DNA from: Agrobacterium tumefaciens
Lineage (GTDB): Bacteria; Pseudomonadota; Alphaproteobacteria; Rhizobiales; Rhizobiaceae
DNA: 64,000 nucleotides
Reading direction: 5' to 3'
NCBI RefSeq assembly: GCF_013318015.2
Contig: NZ_CP115841.1
Coordinates: forward strand, 930,001-994,000
The translations under genes were made by a program, and so were the position numbers. Positions 1-9,660 of the stretch are shown piece after piece. The notes beneath the pieces are model-generated. The model was given only the letters and a program-made list of their open reading frames with translations, ran no database searches and had not been told where the DNA came from. The first letter of the stretch is position 1; each line of letters begins with the position of its first letter.

Positions 1-35
1 CCCTCGACATCGTGTTCGGGGAGGTCGACCGCTGA
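1..35 (+). CDS. nuoD: NADH-quinone oxidoreductase subunit D, C-terminal end (partial)
   Basis: Only the last ten codons are inside the window; they read LDIVFGEVDR and stop at 33-35. This ending is typical of NuoD, the 49-kDa quinone-site subunit of complex I. The TGA overlaps the ATG of the next gene by one base (TGATG), which implies translational coupling. The assignment rests on this short tail plus the nuo genes that follow. Confidence 0.8.
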   Translation, partial: LDIVFGEVDR

Positions 36-295
36 TGCGTCTGCCGCTGGCCATCTTGGCTTTTCTTGCTGCGATGTCGACCTCCGTTCTCGCCCAGACG
101 GCGACGGAAGAGGGGGGCGTATCGCTATCAAGCAGCGGCGGTTCCACCATCAAGCAGCTTCTGTCTTCGGGATACGAGATCAAGGCCTCAGTTCCCAATG
201 GCAGCAAGTTCATCGTGTTCATGCAGAAAGACAAGGCGGCTTATGCCTGCGAATTCGTCACGGTGGCGAGATCGCGTTGTGAGACGTTAAACTGA
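35..295 (+). CDS. Small secreted hypothetical protein inside the nuo operon
   Basis: This 86-residue protein starts on the ATG that overlaps the nuoD stop. Residues 1-20 form a signal peptide: a short basic start, a hydrophobic stretch and a likely cleavage after VLA-Q. The mature part of about 65 residues is Ser/Gly-rich at first, then has a compact segment with Cys near residues 72 and 82 that could form a disulfide. I do not recognise a family. It lies between nuoD and nuoE with a 16-base gap to nuoE, so it should be co-transcribed with complex I. A periplasmic role linked to complex I is only an inference from position. Confidence 0.75.
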   Translation: MRLPLAILAFLAAMSTSVLAQTATEEGGVSLSSSGGSTIKQLLSSGYEIKASVPNGSKFIVFMQKDKAAYACEFVTVARSRCETLN

Positions 296-311
296 AAAGG
301 CGTGAGGAAGT

Positions 312-1421
312 ATGTCCGTTCGTCGACTAGCCGAAGATCAGTTCCAGCCCGTGGCATTTGCCTTTAACGCGGATAATACCGCATGGGCGGAAAAGACGAT
401 CCAGAAATATCCGGAGGGACGCCAGCAATCGGCGGTTATCCCGCTGCTTATGCGTGCGCAGGAGCAGGACGGCTGGGTTACCCGCGCCGCCATCGAAAAA
501 ATCGCCGACATGCTGGATATGGCCTATATCCGCGTCATGGAAGTGGCGACCTTCTACACCCAGTTCCAGCTGAAGCCGGTCGGCACACGCGCCCATGTTC
601 AGGTTTGCGGCACCACGCCCTGCATGCTGCGCGGCTCCGAAGCGCTGATGGATGTCTGCCGCAAGAAGATCCATCACGATCCGCTGCACACCAACGAGAG
701 CGGCACGCTGTCCTGGGAAGAAGTGGAATGTCAGGGCGCCTGCGTCAACGCGCCGATGGTCATCATCTTCAAGGATGCCTATGAGGATCTGACGCCCGAG
801 CGCCTGGAAGAGATAATCGACACGTTCGAGGCAGGCAAGGGCGACACGGTCAAGACCGGCCCCCAGATCGACCGTCACCAGTCGGTGCCCGTTGGCGGCC
901 TGACGACGCTGACGGAAGAGATCAAGCCAGATCGCTCCAATCTCGACAAACCTGCGGAAGCTCCGGCGGAAGCAGCCCCCGTTCTTCCTTCGAATGCCGC
1001 CAAGCCGAAGACGGACGCACCGGAAACCGACCCGAAGCTGAAGACGCCTGCGAACGAGCCCAAGGCTTCTGCGGAAAACGCAAAGGCAGGGGAACAGCAA
1101 TCGGCAGGCAAGGAAGCGATAGCATCCAGACCGTCGCTTGAGTCAGCCGACCGTCCGGCAGGCATTGAAAAGCCCGCTGCGCCCGATGACCTGAAACTCA
1201 TTTCAGGCGTTGGCCCGAAGATAGAAGGCACGCTTAACGAGCTCGGTATCTTTACCTATGCGCAGATTGCCGGCTGGAAGAAGGCCGAGTGCGACTGGGT
1301 GGATGGTTATTTGAATTTCAAGGGCCGCATCGAACGCGATGAGTGGATCAAGCAGGCCGAGGCGCTCGCCAAGGGTGGCGAAGCCGAGTATATCAGGGTC
1401 TTCGGCAAGAAGCCGCGGTAA
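312..1421 (+). CDS. nuoE: NADH-quinone oxidoreductase subunit E with C-terminal helix-hairpin-helix-like extension
   Basis: This is the 24-kDa subunit of the NADH dehydrogenase module of complex I. It carries the [2Fe-2S] cluster N1a in the cytoplasmic peripheral arm. Residues 1-185 are the thioredoxin-like core with ligands Cys99, Cys104, Cys140 and Cys144 (C-x4-C and C-x3-C). The usual bacterial protein ends near residue 170-220, but this one has 369 residues. Residues about 205-290 are a Pro/Ala/Lys/Glu-rich linker, and 291-369 are a folded-looking tail containing LISGVGPKIEGTLNELGI, a helix-hairpin-helix-like pattern. The gene is followed by nuoF after 10 bases. The tail's function is unknown. 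Confidence 0.95.
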   Translation: MSVRRLAEDQFQPVAFAFNADNTAWAEKTIQKYPEGRQQSAVIPLLMRAQEQDGWVTRAAIEKIADMLDMAYIRVMEVATFYTQFQLKPVGTRAHVQVCGTTPCMLRGSEALMDVCRKKIHHDPLHTNESGTLSWEEVECQGACVNAPMVIIFKDAYEDLTPERLEEIIDTFEAGKGDTVKTGPQIDRHQSVPVGGLTTLTEEIKPDRSNLDKPAEAPAEAAPVLPSNAAKPKTDAPETDPKLKTPANEPKASAENAKAGEQQSAGKEAIASRPSLESADRPAGIEKPAAPDDLKLISGVGPKIEGTLNELGIFTYAQIAGWKKAECDWVDGYLNFKGRIERDEWIKQAEALAKGGEAEYIRVFGKKPR

Positions 1422-1431
1422 AGGGTGAAGC

Positions 1432-2736
1432 ATGTTAAAAGATCAGGATCGCATCTTTACCAATCTCTACGGCCTCAAGGACAAGTCCCTGAAGGGCGTG
1501 AGGGCGCGCGGCCACTGGGATGGCACCAAGCAGATCATCGAAAAGGGTCGTGACTGGATCATCAATGAGATGAAGGCTTCCGGCCTTCGCGGTCGCGGCG
1601 GCGCAGGCTTCCCGACGGGTCTCAAGTGGTCCTTCATGCCCAAGGAAAGCGACGGCCGTCCGCATTATCTCGTGGTCAACGCCGACGAATCCGAGCCCGG
1701 CACCTGCAAGGACCGCGAAATCCTGCGCAACGATCCGCATACGCTGATCGAAGGCTGCGTTATCGCCGGTTTCGCCATGGGTGCGCACACCGCCTATATC
1801 TACGTGCGCGGCGAATATATGCGCGAACGTGAGGCGCTTCAGGCCGCCATCGACGAATGTTACGATGCGGGCCTGCTCGGCAAGAACAACAAGAACGGCT
1901 GGGATTTCGACATCTACGTCCATCACGGCGCAGGTGCCTATATCTGCGGCGAAGAGACGGCACTGCTTGAAAGCCTTGAGGGCAAGAAGGGCCAGCCGCG
2001 CCTGAAGCCGCCGTTCCCGGCCAATATGGGTCTTTACGGTTGCCCGACGACCGTCAACAACGTCGAATCCATCGCCGTTGCTCCTACCATTCTGCGCCGA
2101 GGTGCGGCATGGTTCTCGTCTATCGGCCGTCCGAACAATGTCGGCACCAAGCTGTTCATGGTCTCCGGCCATGTCGAGCGTCCATGCACCTTCGAAGATG
2201 CGCTGGGCTTGTCCTTCCGTGAGCTGATCGAACACCATTGCGGTGGCATTCGCGGCGGCTGGGACAATCTGCTTGGCGTCATTCCCGGCGGCGCATCCTG
2301 CCCCATCGTGCGCGGTGAGGACATGAAGGACGCCATCATGGACTTCGACGGCATGCGCGAAGTGAAGTCGTCCTTCGGCACCGGCGGCATGATCGTCATG
2401 GACAAGTCCACCGACGTCATCAAGGCGATCGCCCGCATCGCGGCGTTCTTCAAGCATGAAAGCTGCGGCCAGTGCACGCCGTGCCGTGAAGGCACCGGCT
2501 GGATGTGGCGCGTGCTGGAACGCATGGTGAAGGGCAACGCGCAGAAGCGCGAAATCGACATGCTGTTCGAAGTGACGAAGCAGATCGAAGGCCACACCAT
2601 CTGTGCGCTCGGCGACGCCGCCGCATGGCCGGTACAGGCCCTGATCCGCAATTTCCGTCCGGAAATCGAAAAGCGCATCGACCAATATACCTACAGGGCC
2701 ATGGATGATGGCGCTGTTCTGGAAGCTGCCGAATAA
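1432..2736 (+). CDS. nuoF: NADH-quinone oxidoreductase subunit F
   Basis: This is the 51-kDa flavoprotein that oxidises NADH, passing electrons through FMN to the [4Fe-4S] cluster N3. At 434 residues it has normal length. The glycine-rich [10 protein letters not shown] segment near residue 55 belongs to the FMN/NADH site. The cluster ligands are visible as Cys345, Cys348 and Cys351 (SCGQCTPC) and Cys391. It begins 10 bases after nuoE. The gap of 156 bases to the nuoG start is the first sizeable break in this otherwise tight operon. Confidence 0.98.
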   Translation: MLKDQDRIFTNLYGLKDKSLKGVRARGHWDGTKQIIEKGRDWIINEMKASGLRGRGGAGFPTGLKWSFMPKESDGRPHYLVVNADESEPGTCKDREILRNDPHTLIEGCVIAGFAMGAHTAYIYVRGEYMREREALQAAIDECYDAGLLGKNNKNGWDFDIYVHHGAGAYICGEETALLESLEGKKGQPRLKPPFPANMGLYGCPTTVNNVESIAVAPTILRRGAAWFSSIGRPNNVGTKLFMVSGHVERPCTFEDALGLSFRELIEHHCGGIRGGWDNLLGVIPGGASCPIVRGEDMKDAIMDFDGMREVKSSFGTGGMIVMDKSTDVIKAIARIAAFFKHESCGQCTPCREGTGWMWRVLERMVKGNAQKREIDMLFEVTKQIEGHTICALGDAAAWPVQALIRNFRPEIEKRIDQYTYRAMDDGAVLEAAE

Positions 2737-2892
2737 GCTTTTCGCAGTTTGCATGCGGCGCGGGGATGATCCCGGCGCCGGAAAACCATGAAGCGCCTGA
2801 CCGACGAGATGAAGTGTCGGGCGCGATTAAGGATTTGTTGCGGACCGTGTGAGAGACACGGGACGAACAGGCAACAGGACGTAAGTAGAACC

Positions 2893-4974
2893 ATGGCAAA
2901 GCTCAAGGTTGACGGTAAAGAGATCGAGGTTCCGGATCATTTCACGCTGTTGCAGGCGTGCGAGGAGGCTGGTGCTGAAGTTCCGCGCTTTTGTTTTCAT
3001 GAGCGCTTGTCGGTCGCGGGTAACTGCCGCATGTGTCTCATCGAGGTGAAGGGCGGACCGCCCAAGCCCGCCGCATCCTGCGCCATGGGCGTGCGCGACG
3101 TTCGCGGCGGCCCGAATGGTGAATTGCCTGAAGTTTTCACCAACACGCCGATGGTCAAGAAGGCCCGCGAAGGCGTGATGGAGTTCCTTCTCATCAACCA
3201 CCCGCTCGATTGCCCGATCTGCGACCAGGGCGGCGAATGCGACCTGCAGGACCAGGCTATGGCCTTCGGTATCGCCGGTTCGCGTTACGCGGAAAACAAG
3301 CGTGCGGTTGAAGACAAATATATCGGCCCGCTCGTCAAGACAGTGATGAACCGCTGCATCCACTGCACGCGCTGCGTCCGTTTCACAACGGAAGTTGCCG
3401 GCATCGCCGAACTTGGCCTCATCGGCCGCGGCGAGGACGCTGAAATCACCACCTATCTCGAGCAGGCTATGACCTCCGAGCTTCAGGGCAACGTCGTCGA
3501 TCTTTGCCCGGTCGGTGCGCTCACCTCCAAGCCTTTCGCTTTCACTGCCCGTCCGTGGGAACTGAACAAGACCGAAACCATCGACGTGATGGACGCTCTC
3601 GGTTCGGCAATCCGCGTCGATACCCGTGGCCGCGAAGTCATGCGCGTCATGCCGCGTGTCAACGAGGCAATCAACGAAGAGTGGATTTCCGACAAGAGCC
3701 GCTTCATCTGGGACGGCCTGAAGACGCAGCGTCTCGACCGCCCTTACGTCCGCAAGGATGGCCGCTTGCAGCCCGCAAGCTGGGGCGAAGCCTTCGGCGC
3801 TATCAAGCAGGCGGTTGCCGCAACCAGCGGCAGCAAGATCGGCGCGATTGCCGGTGACCTTGCTTCCGTCGAGGAAATGTTCGCGCTGAAGTCGCTTCTG
3901 GCGTCGCTCGGCTCGGCCAATGTCGATTGCCGTCAGGATGGCGCAGCGCTTGATCCGTCTTTGGGTCGCGCCAGCTACCTGTTCAATTCCACAATCGAAG
4001 GCATCGAGCACGCGGATGCGCTGCTGATCGTCGGCGCCAACCCGCGTTACGAAGCGGCCGTGCTCAATGCACGTATCCGCAAGCGCTGGCGTCGCGGTGG
4101 TTTCCCGATCGGCGTGATCGGCGAAGCCGGTGAGCTGCGCTACAACTACGAATATCTAGGCTCCGGCGCGGAAACGCTTTCCGATCTCGCCAATGGCTCT
4201 CACAGCTTCGTTGAGAAGCTGAAGTCCGCCAAGAACCCGCTGATCATCATCGGCCAGGGCGCTCTGGCACGCGCCGATGGTGCAGCCGTTCTCGCGGCCG
4301 CTGCGAAGCTTGCCGTTTCGGTTGGCGCAATCAGCGAAGAGTGGAACGGCTTCTCGGTGCTTCACACTGCCGCTGCCCGCGTCGGTGGTCTCGACATCGG
4401 CTTCGTGCCGGGCGAGGGCGGTGTTGCTGCTGCCGAAATGGTAACGTCCATGGACGTTCTCTTCCTGCTCGGCGCCGATGAAATCGACCTGTCGAACAAG
4501 GGCGCCAAGTTCACCGTCTACATCGGCAGCCACGGCGATCATGGCGCGATGAACGCCGACGTCATCCTTCCGGGTGCGGCCTATACCGAAAAATCCGGTA
4601 TCTGGGTCAACACCGAAGGCCGCGTTCAGGTGGGCAACCGCGCCGGTTTCGCACCGGGCGAGGCCCGTGAAGACTGGGCGATCCTGCGTGCGCTTTCCGA
4701 CGTGCTCGGCAAGAAGCTGCCGTTCGATTCGCTGTCGGCGCTGCGCGGCCAGCTTTATGTCGCGCATCCGCATCTGGCGGAAACCGATGAGATCGTTGCC
4801 GGCAACGGCGCGGATGTCGAGGCACTTGCCGCTCGCGCGGGTAGCCTCAATAAGTCTGCGTTTGCCTCGCCGGTAAAAGACTTTTATTTGACGAACCCGA
4901 TTGCGCGCGCATCCGCCGTCATGGCCGAGTGTTCCGCATTGGCCCGCAACAATTTCCAGGCTGCGGCAGAGTAA
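2893..4974 (+). CDS. nuoG: NADH-quinone oxidoreductase subunit G
   Basis: This is the 75-kDa iron-sulfur subunit of complex I, 693 residues from the ATG at 2893. I chose this start because MAKLKVDGKE is the normal NuoG beginning; an in-frame ATG at 2788 would add 35 residues with no family resemblance. N-terminal ligands are all present: Cys34/45/48/63 for the [2Fe-2S] cluster, His103/Cys107/110/116 for the His-ligated [4Fe-4S] cluster, and Cys155/158/161/205 for the next [4Fe-4S] cluster. The rest is the molybdopterin-oxidoreductase-like domain, which holds no cofactor in this family. nuoH follows after 12 bases. Confidence 0.97.
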   Translation: MAKLKVDGKEIEVPDHFTLLQACEEAGAEVPRFCFHERLSVAGNCRMCLIEVKGGPPKPAASCAMGVRDVRGGPNGELPEVFTNTPMVKKAREGVMEFLLINHPLDCPICDQGGECDLQDQAMAFGIAGSRYAENKRAVEDKYIGPLVKTVMNRCIHCTRCVRFTTEVAGIAELGLIGRGEDAEITTYLEQAMTSELQGNVVDLCPVGALTSKPFAFTARPWELNKTETIDVMDALGSAIRVDTRGREVMRVMPRVNEAINEEWISDKSRFIWDGLKTQRLDRPYVRKDGRLQPASWGEAFGAIKQAVAATSGSKIGAIAGDLASVEEMFALKSLLASLGSANVDCRQDGAALDPSLGRASYLFNSTIEGIEHADALLIVGANPRYEAAVLNARIRKRWRRGGFPIGVIGEAGELRYNYEYLGSGAETLSDLANGSHSFVEKLKSAKNPLIIIGQGALARADGAAVLAAAAKLAVSVGAISEEWNGFSVLHTAAARVGGLDIGFVPGEGGVAAAEMVTSMDVLFLLGADEIDLSNKGAKFTVYIGSHGDHGAMNADVILPGAAYTEKSGIWVNTEGRVQVGNRAGFAPGEAREDWAILRALSDVLGKKLPFDSLSALRGQLYVAHPHLAETDEIVAGNGADVEALAARAGSLNKSAFASPVKDFYLTNPIARASAVMAECSALARNNFQAAAE

Positions 4975-4986
4975 GGGTAGGGGATT

Positions 4987-6033
4987 ATGGAATCGTTTTT
5001 CTGGAGCTACGTCTGGCCCGCGCTGATCATGGTCGGCCAGTCCCTGCTGCTTCTCGTTTGCCTTCTGGTGGCCATCGCCTTCCTTCTGCTTGCCGACCGT
5101 AAGGTCTGGGCAGCCGTGCAGTTGCGCCGTGGTCCCAACGTCGTCGGCCCCTTTGGTCTGTTCCAGTCCTTCGCCGACCTTTTGAAATTCATCCTGAAGG
5201 AGCCCGTCATTCCCGCGGGCGCCAACAAGGCGGTCTTCCTTCTGGCGCCGCTGGTTGCCGTAACGCTGGCGCTCGCCACCTACGCGGTCATCCCCTTCGC
5301 CGATGGCTGGGTCGTTGCCAATATTAATGTCGGCATTCTCTACATTTTCGCGATTTCCTCGCTTGAAGTGTACGGCATCATCATGGGCGGCTGGGCTTCG
5401 AACTCGAAGTACCCGTTCCTCGGCGCGCTTCGTTCGGCGGCGCAGATGGTGTCCTACGAAGTGTCGATTGGCCTCGTCATTGTCACCGTGCTTCTGTGCG
5501 TCGGCTCGCTCAACCTCACGGATATCGTTCTGGCGCAGCGTACCGGCCTCGGCACGATGATCGGTCTGCCGGCTTCGTTCCTCGACTGGCACTGGCTGTC
5601 GCTGTTCCCGATGTTCATCGTGTTCTTCATCTCGGGCCTTGCCGAAACCAACCGTCCGCCCTTCGACCTTCCGGAAGCGGAATCGGAACTGGTGGCCGGT
5701 CACATGGTCGAATATGGCTCGACGCCTTACATGATGTTCATGCTCGGCGAATATGCTGCGATCGTCCTGATCTGCTGCCTGACGACGATCCTGTTCCTTG
5801 GTGGCTGGCTGCCGATCGTGGATGTGTGGTTCCTGAACTGGATTCCGGGCATTGTCTGGTTCGCGCTCAAGGGCTGCATGGTTTTCTTCATGATCGCTCT
5901 GGTGAAGGCCTTCGTTCCGCGTTACCGCTATGACCAGCTCATGCGCCTTGGCTGGAAGGTGTTCCTGCCGCTGTCGCTCGCCATGGTCGTTATTGTTGCA
6001 TTCGTATTGAAGCTGACGGGGTGGGCCGGTTGA
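4987..6033 (+). CDS. nuoH: NADH-quinone oxidoreductase subunit H
   Basis: This membrane subunit joins the peripheral arm to the proton-pumping arm and forms part of the ubiquinone chamber. It has 348 residues with about eight hydrophobic segments, starting with one at residues 10-35. The acidic loop with the conserved [17 protein letters not shown] run (about residues 220-236), a hallmark of NuoH/ND1, is present. The gene starts 12 bases after nuoG and precedes nuoI by 36 bases. Confidence 0.98.
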   Translation: MESFFWSYVWPALIMVGQSLLLLVCLLVAIAFLLLADRKVWAAVQLRRGPNVVGPFGLFQSFADLLKFILKEPVIPAGANKAVFLLAPLVAVTLALATYAVIPFADGWVVANINVGILYIFAISSLEVYGIIMGGWASNSKYPFLGALRSAAQMVSYEVSIGLVIVTVLLCVGSLNLTDIVLAQRTGLGTMIGLPASFLDWHWLSLFPMFIVFFISGLAETNRPPFDLPEAESELVAGHMVEYGSTPYMMFMLGEYAAIVLICCLTTILFLGGWLPIVDVWFLNWIPGIVWFALKGCMVFFMIALVKAFVPRYRYDQLMRLGWKVFLPLSLAMVVIVAFVLKLTGWAG

Positions 6034-6069
6034 TGTCCGTACGCCTCGCTCAGAAATCTGGAGTTTGAG

Positions 6070-6561
6070 ATGGCCAGCCTTTCCCAAGCCGTCAATTCAC
6101 TGTTCCTCAAGGAGTTCGTCGGTGCGATCTTCCTGACGATGCGCCACTTCTTCAAGCAGAAGGCCACGGTGAATTATCCTTTCGAAAAGGGCCCGGTGTC
6201 TCCGCGCTTCCGCGGCGAGCATGCGCTGCGCCGTTATCCGAACGGTGAAGAGCGCTGCATCGCCTGCAAGCTGTGTGAGGCGATCTGTCCCGCTCAGGCG
6301 ATCACCATCGAAGCCGGTCCGCGCCGCAATGACGGCACCCGCCGCACGGTGCGTTACGACATCGACATGGTGAAGTGCATCTATTGCGGTTTCTGCCAGG
6401 AAGCCTGCCCGGTGGATGCCATCGTCGAAGGCCCGAACTTCGAATTCGCGACGGAAACCCGCGAGGAGCTTTATTTCGACAAGCAAAGGCTTCTCGACAA
6501 TGGCGACCGCTGGGAGCGTGAAATCGCGCGCAACCTCGCACTGGATGCGCCTTACCGTTAA
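6070..6561 (+). CDS. nuoI: NADH-quinone oxidoreductase subunit I
   Basis: This is the 8Fe ferredoxin-like subunit carrying clusters N6a and N6b, which relay electrons to N2. Its 163 residues contain two C-x2-C-x2-C-x3-C motifs: Cys63/66/69/73 ([11 protein letters not shown]) and Cys103/106/109/113 ([11 protein letters not shown]). The N-terminal 40 residues form the membrane-surface helix that packs on NuoH. The 141-base gap to nuoJ holds two hairpins. Confidence 0.98.
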   Translation: MASLSQAVNSLFLKEFVGAIFLTMRHFFKQKATVNYPFEKGPVSPRFRGEHALRRYPNGEERCIACKLCEAICPAQAITIEAGPRRNDGTRRTVRYDIDMVKCIYCGFCQEACPVDAIVEGPNFEFATETREELYFDKQRLLDNGDRWEREIARNLALDAPYR

Positions 6562-6574
6562 GGCGCAACCGTCT

Positions 6575-6668
6575 TTCCGGGGGAGACCCCGGGAAGCGAA
6601 GAAAGAGTAAAAGAGCCTGCACGGTTATCGCCGGCGGGGACGAAACGGGTAGAGCGCGCGATTGCGCG
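6575..6668. other. Two intercistronic hairpins between nuoI and nuoJ
   Basis: CCGGGG-GAGA-CCCCGG at 6577-6592 is a perfect six-pair stem, and CGCGC-GATT-GCGCG near 6655-6668 is a second one. Neither is followed by a T run, so they are not standard intrinsic terminators. They fall in the longest gap of the second half of the operon. They may mark mRNA processing or stabilise segments, which is inference only. Confidence 0.5.
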
Positions 6669-6702
6669 GTCTTTGCCCGGATGAGGACAAGAAGGCACCA
6701 AC

Positions 6703-7317
6703 ATGGGTCTGCACGCTGTATTCTTTTATATATTCGCTTTCGTCGCCGTGGCGTCTGCGTTCATGGTCATCGCATCGAAGAACCCTGTTCATTCGGTGCT
6801 GTTTCTGATTTTGACCTTCTTCAACGCAGCCGCGCTGTTCCTGCTGACGGGGGCCGAATTCCTCGCCATGATCCTGCTCGTCGTTTATGTCGGTGCGGTG
6901 GCGGTGCTCTTCCTCTTCGTCGTCATGATGCTGGATGTGGATTTTGCGGAGCTGCGCTCCGGCGTGCTGCAATATGCGCCGATCGGTGCGCTGATCGGTA
7001 TCATCCTCGCGGCTGAACTGATCGTCGTGGTCGGCGGCAGCGTGCTTAACCCGCAGGCGGCCAAATCGATTACCATGCCGATCCCGTCACCGGCCGTGCG
7101 CACCAATACGGCCGCACTGGGCGACGTGCTCTATACCAATTACGTCTACTTCTTCCAGCTTGCCGGTCTCGTGCTGCTGGTGGCCATGATCGGCGCCATC
7201 GTGCTGACGCTGCGTCACCGCACCGACATCAAGCGGCAGAACATATCCACGCAGGTCGGACGTGACCCGAAGACCGCCGTCACCACGGTCAAGGTCAAGC
7301 CGGGCCAGGGCATCTGA
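6703..7317 (+). CDS. nuoJ: NADH-quinone oxidoreductase subunit J
   Basis: This is the ND6-type membrane subunit of the proton-translocating arm, with 204 residues. It has five hydrophobic segments: roughly residues 2-22, 28-48, 53-75, 90-112 and 145-167. The conserved glycine-rich helix with [16 protein letters not shown] is present; this is the pi-bulge helix that moves during coupling. The polar C-terminal tail of about 35 residues is cytoplasmic by analogy. It is followed by nuoK after 29 bases. Confidence 0.97.
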   Translation: MGLHAVFFYIFAFVAVASAFMVIASKNPVHSVLFLILTFFNAAALFLLTGAEFLAMILLVVYVGAVAVLFLFVVMMLDVDFAELRSGVLQYAPIGALIGIILAAELIVVVGGSVLNPQAAKSITMPIPSPAVRTNTAALGDVLYTNYVYFFQLAGLVLLVAMIGAIVLTLRHRTDIKRQNISTQVGRDPKTAVTTVKVKPGQGI

Positions 7318-7346
7318 AGGCGCGAACGGATCCAAGGAAACAGAAT

Positions 7347-7655
7347 ATGGAAATCGGTCTTTCCCACTACCTGACGGTCAGCGCGATCCTCTTCACGATC
7401 GGCATCTTCGGTATCTTCCTCAACCGGAAGAACGTCATCGTCATCCTCATGTCGATCGAGCTCATCCTGTTGGCGGTCAACATCAACATGGTGGCGTTCT
7501 CGGCTTTCCTGAACGACATCGTCGGCCAGGTCTTCGCACTGTTCATTCTGACCGTCGCAGCCGCCGAAGCGGCCATCGGTCTTGCAATACTCGTTGTCTT
7601 CTACCGCAACCGCGGATCGATCGCTGTCGAAGACGTCAATATGATGAAGGGCTGA
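7347..7655 (+). CDS. nuoK: NADH-quinone oxidoreductase subunit K
   Basis: This ND4L-type subunit has 102 residues and three transmembrane helices. The buried glutamates of helices 2 and 3 that belong to the proton path are visible in [11 protein letters not shown] and in [11 protein letters not shown]. The length is normal for the family. The stop lies seven bases before nuoL, so the two are tightly linked. Confidence 0.98.
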   Translation: MEIGLSHYLTVSAILFTIGIFGIFLNRKNVIVILMSIELILLAVNINMVAFSAFLNDIVGQVFALFILTVAAAEAAIGLAILVVFYRNRGSIAVEDVNMMKG

Positions 7656-7662
7656 TAAGGCT

Positions 7663-9660
7663 ATGATCTACAAGGCTATCGTCTTTCTTCCCCTGATCGG
7701 CTTCCTGATTGCCGGCCTGTTTGGCCGGTCGATCGGCGCCAAGGCTTCGGAATATGTCACCACCGGTCTGATGATCGTGGTCGCCGTCCTGTCGTGGATC
7801 GTCTTCTTCTCCGTCGCGCTTGCCCATGGCGAGCCGGGCGAGGTGATCAAGGTAACCGTGCTGCGCTGGATCCAGTCCGGCGGCATCGACGTCGAGTGGG
7901 CGTTCCGCATCGATACCCTGACGGCCGTCATGTTCGTCGTCGTCAACACCGTCTCGACGCTGGTGCACCTCTATTCGATCGGATACATGCACCACGATCC
8001 GCATCGTCCGCGCTTCTTTGCCTATCTTTCGCTGTTCACCTTCGCGATGCTGATGCTGGTGACCTCCGACAACCTGCTGCAGATGTTCTTCGGCTGGGAA
8101 GGCGTTGGTCTGGCGTCGTACCTGCTGATCGGTTTCTGGTTCAAGAAGCCTTCGGCGTCTGCTGCTGCCATGAAGGCGTTCATCGTCAACCGTGTTGGCG
8201 ACTTCGGCTTCATTCTCGGAATATCAGGCGTCTTCGTGCTGTTCGGCTCGATCAATTTTGAGACCATCTTCGCTGCCGCCAGCACCTATCTGCCGGCTGA
8301 AGGTGCAGCTTCCACCGAAACCGTCATCAACCTGTTCGGCATGCAGCTGGACAAGGCCAATGCGATGACGGGCGTTTGCCTGCTGCTCTTCATGGGCGCC
8401 ATGGGTAAGTCGGCGCAGTTCCTGCTGCACACCTGGCTGCCGGACGCGATGGAAGGCCCGACCCCTGTGTCCGCCCTCATTCACGCCGCAACAATGGTCA
8501 CCGCCGGTGTCTTCCTGGTTGCCCGCATGTCGCCGCTGTTCGAATTGTCGCATGATGCGCTCACTGTCGTGACGCTGGTCGGCGCCATCACCGCCTTCTT
8601 CGCAGCGACCGTCGGTCTCGTGCAGAACGATATCAAGCGCGTGATTGCCTATTCGACCTGCTCGCAGCTAGGTTACATGTTCGTGGCACTTGGCGTCGGC
8701 GCTTATGGCGCGGCCGTGTTCCACCTCTTCACGCATGCCTTCTTCAAGGCACTGCTGTTCTTGTGCGCCGGTTCGGTTATCCATGCCGTCGATGGCGAGC
8801 AGGACATGCGTTACATGGGCGGCCTGCGCAAGCATATCCCCATCACCTTCTGGACGATGACCGTCGGCACGCTTGCGCTGACAGGTGTGGGCATTCCGGG
8901 CACGATGATCGGCTTTGCCGGCTTCTTCTCGAAGGACGTGATCATCGAATCCGCTTATGCGTCCCATTCGGTGCTGTCGGGTTTCGCCTTCACGCTGCTG
9001 GTCATCGCCGCGCTGTTCACCAGCTTCTATTCCTGGCGTCTGGCGTTCATGACCTTCTTCGGAAAGCCGCGCGCTTCGGCTGACGTGATGCACCATGTGC
9101 ATGAATCGCCGATGGTCATGCTGATCCCGCTCTTCATCCTCACAGTCGGCGCGATCTTCGCCGGTGTTGTCTTCGAAGGTTATTTCTTCGGCCATGAATA
9201 TGCCGAGTTCTGGAAGGGTGCTCTCTTCACGCTTCCGGAAAATGAAATCCTTGACGAGTTCCACCATGTTCCGCTGTGGGTCAAGTGGAGCCCGTTCTTC
9301 GCCATGGCGCTTGGTTTTGTCACCGCATGGTACATGTATATCAAGTCGCCGGAGACGCCGAAGCGTCTGGCAGCGACCCATCGCGGCCTCTATCAGTTCC
9401 TCTTGAACAAGTGGTATTTCGACGAGCTTTACGACTTCCTGTTCGTGCGTTCCGCAAAGGCGCTTGGCCGCTTCCTGTGGAAGAAGGGCGACGTGGCCGT
9501 CATCGACCATTATGGACCGAACGGCATTGCAGCGCGTGTGGTTGACGTGACCAACCGCATGGTCCGCCTGCAATCCGGTTACCTTTATCACTATGCCTTT
9601 GCGATGCTGATCGGCATCGCGGCGCTTGTCACCTGGATGATGCTCGGGAGTGCGTTTTGA
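7663..9660 (+). CDS. nuoL: NADH-quinone oxidoreductase subunit L
   Basis: This is the distal antiporter-like proton pump of complex I (ND5 type), with 665 residues. Many transmembrane helices are visible. The conserved core includes [19 protein letters not shown] (proton-channel Glu) and the [20 protein letters not shown] segment. The C-terminal part contains the polar stretch that leads into the long lateral helix. The TGA at 9658-9660 overlaps the nuoM ATG by one base. Confidence 0.98.
   Translation: MIYKAIVFLPLIGFLIAGLFGRSIGAKASEYVTTGLMIVVAVLSWIVFFSVALAHGEPGEVIKVTVLRWIQSGGIDVEWAFRIDTLTAVMFVVVNTVSTLVHLYSIGYMHHDPHRPRFFAYLSLFTFAMLMLVTSDNLLQMFFGWEGVGLASYLLIGFWFKKPSASAAAMKAFIVNRVGDFGFILGISGVFVLFGSINFETIFAAASTYLPAEGAASTETVINLFGMQLDKANAMTGVCLLLFMGAMGKSAQFLLHTWLPDAMEGPTPVSALIHAATMVTAGVFLVARMSPLFELSHDALTVVTLVGAITAFFAATVGLVQNDIKRVIAYSTCSQLGYMFVALGVGAYGAAVFHLFTHAFFKALLFLCAGSVIHAVDGEQDMRYMGGLRKHIPITFWTMTVGTLALTGVGIPGTMIGFAGFFSKDVIIESAYASHSVLSGFAFTLLVIAALFTSFYSWRLAFMTFFGKPRASADVMHHVHESPMVMLIPLFILTVGAIFAGVVFEGYFFGHEYAEFWKGALFTLPENEILDEFHHVPLWVKWSPFFAMALGFVTAWYMYIKSPETPKRLAATHRGLYQFLLNKWYFDELYDFLFVRSAKALGRFLWKKGDVAVIDHYGPNGIAARVVDVTNRMVRLQSGYLYHYAFAMLIGIAALVTWMMLGSAF

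Noticed and set aside
1435..2754. A 439-codon minus-strand frame opposite nuoF
   Set aside because: Mirror frame of nuoF with no recognisable motif or ribosome site.
2788..2892. A 35-codon in-frame extension of nuoG
   Set aside because: Not homologous to any NuoG N-terminus; the ATG at 2893 gives the conserved start.
4156..6087. A 643-codon minus-strand frame under nuoG, nuoH and the start of nuoI
   Set aside because: Antisense to recognised genes, no domain or signal, low-complexity charged sequence.
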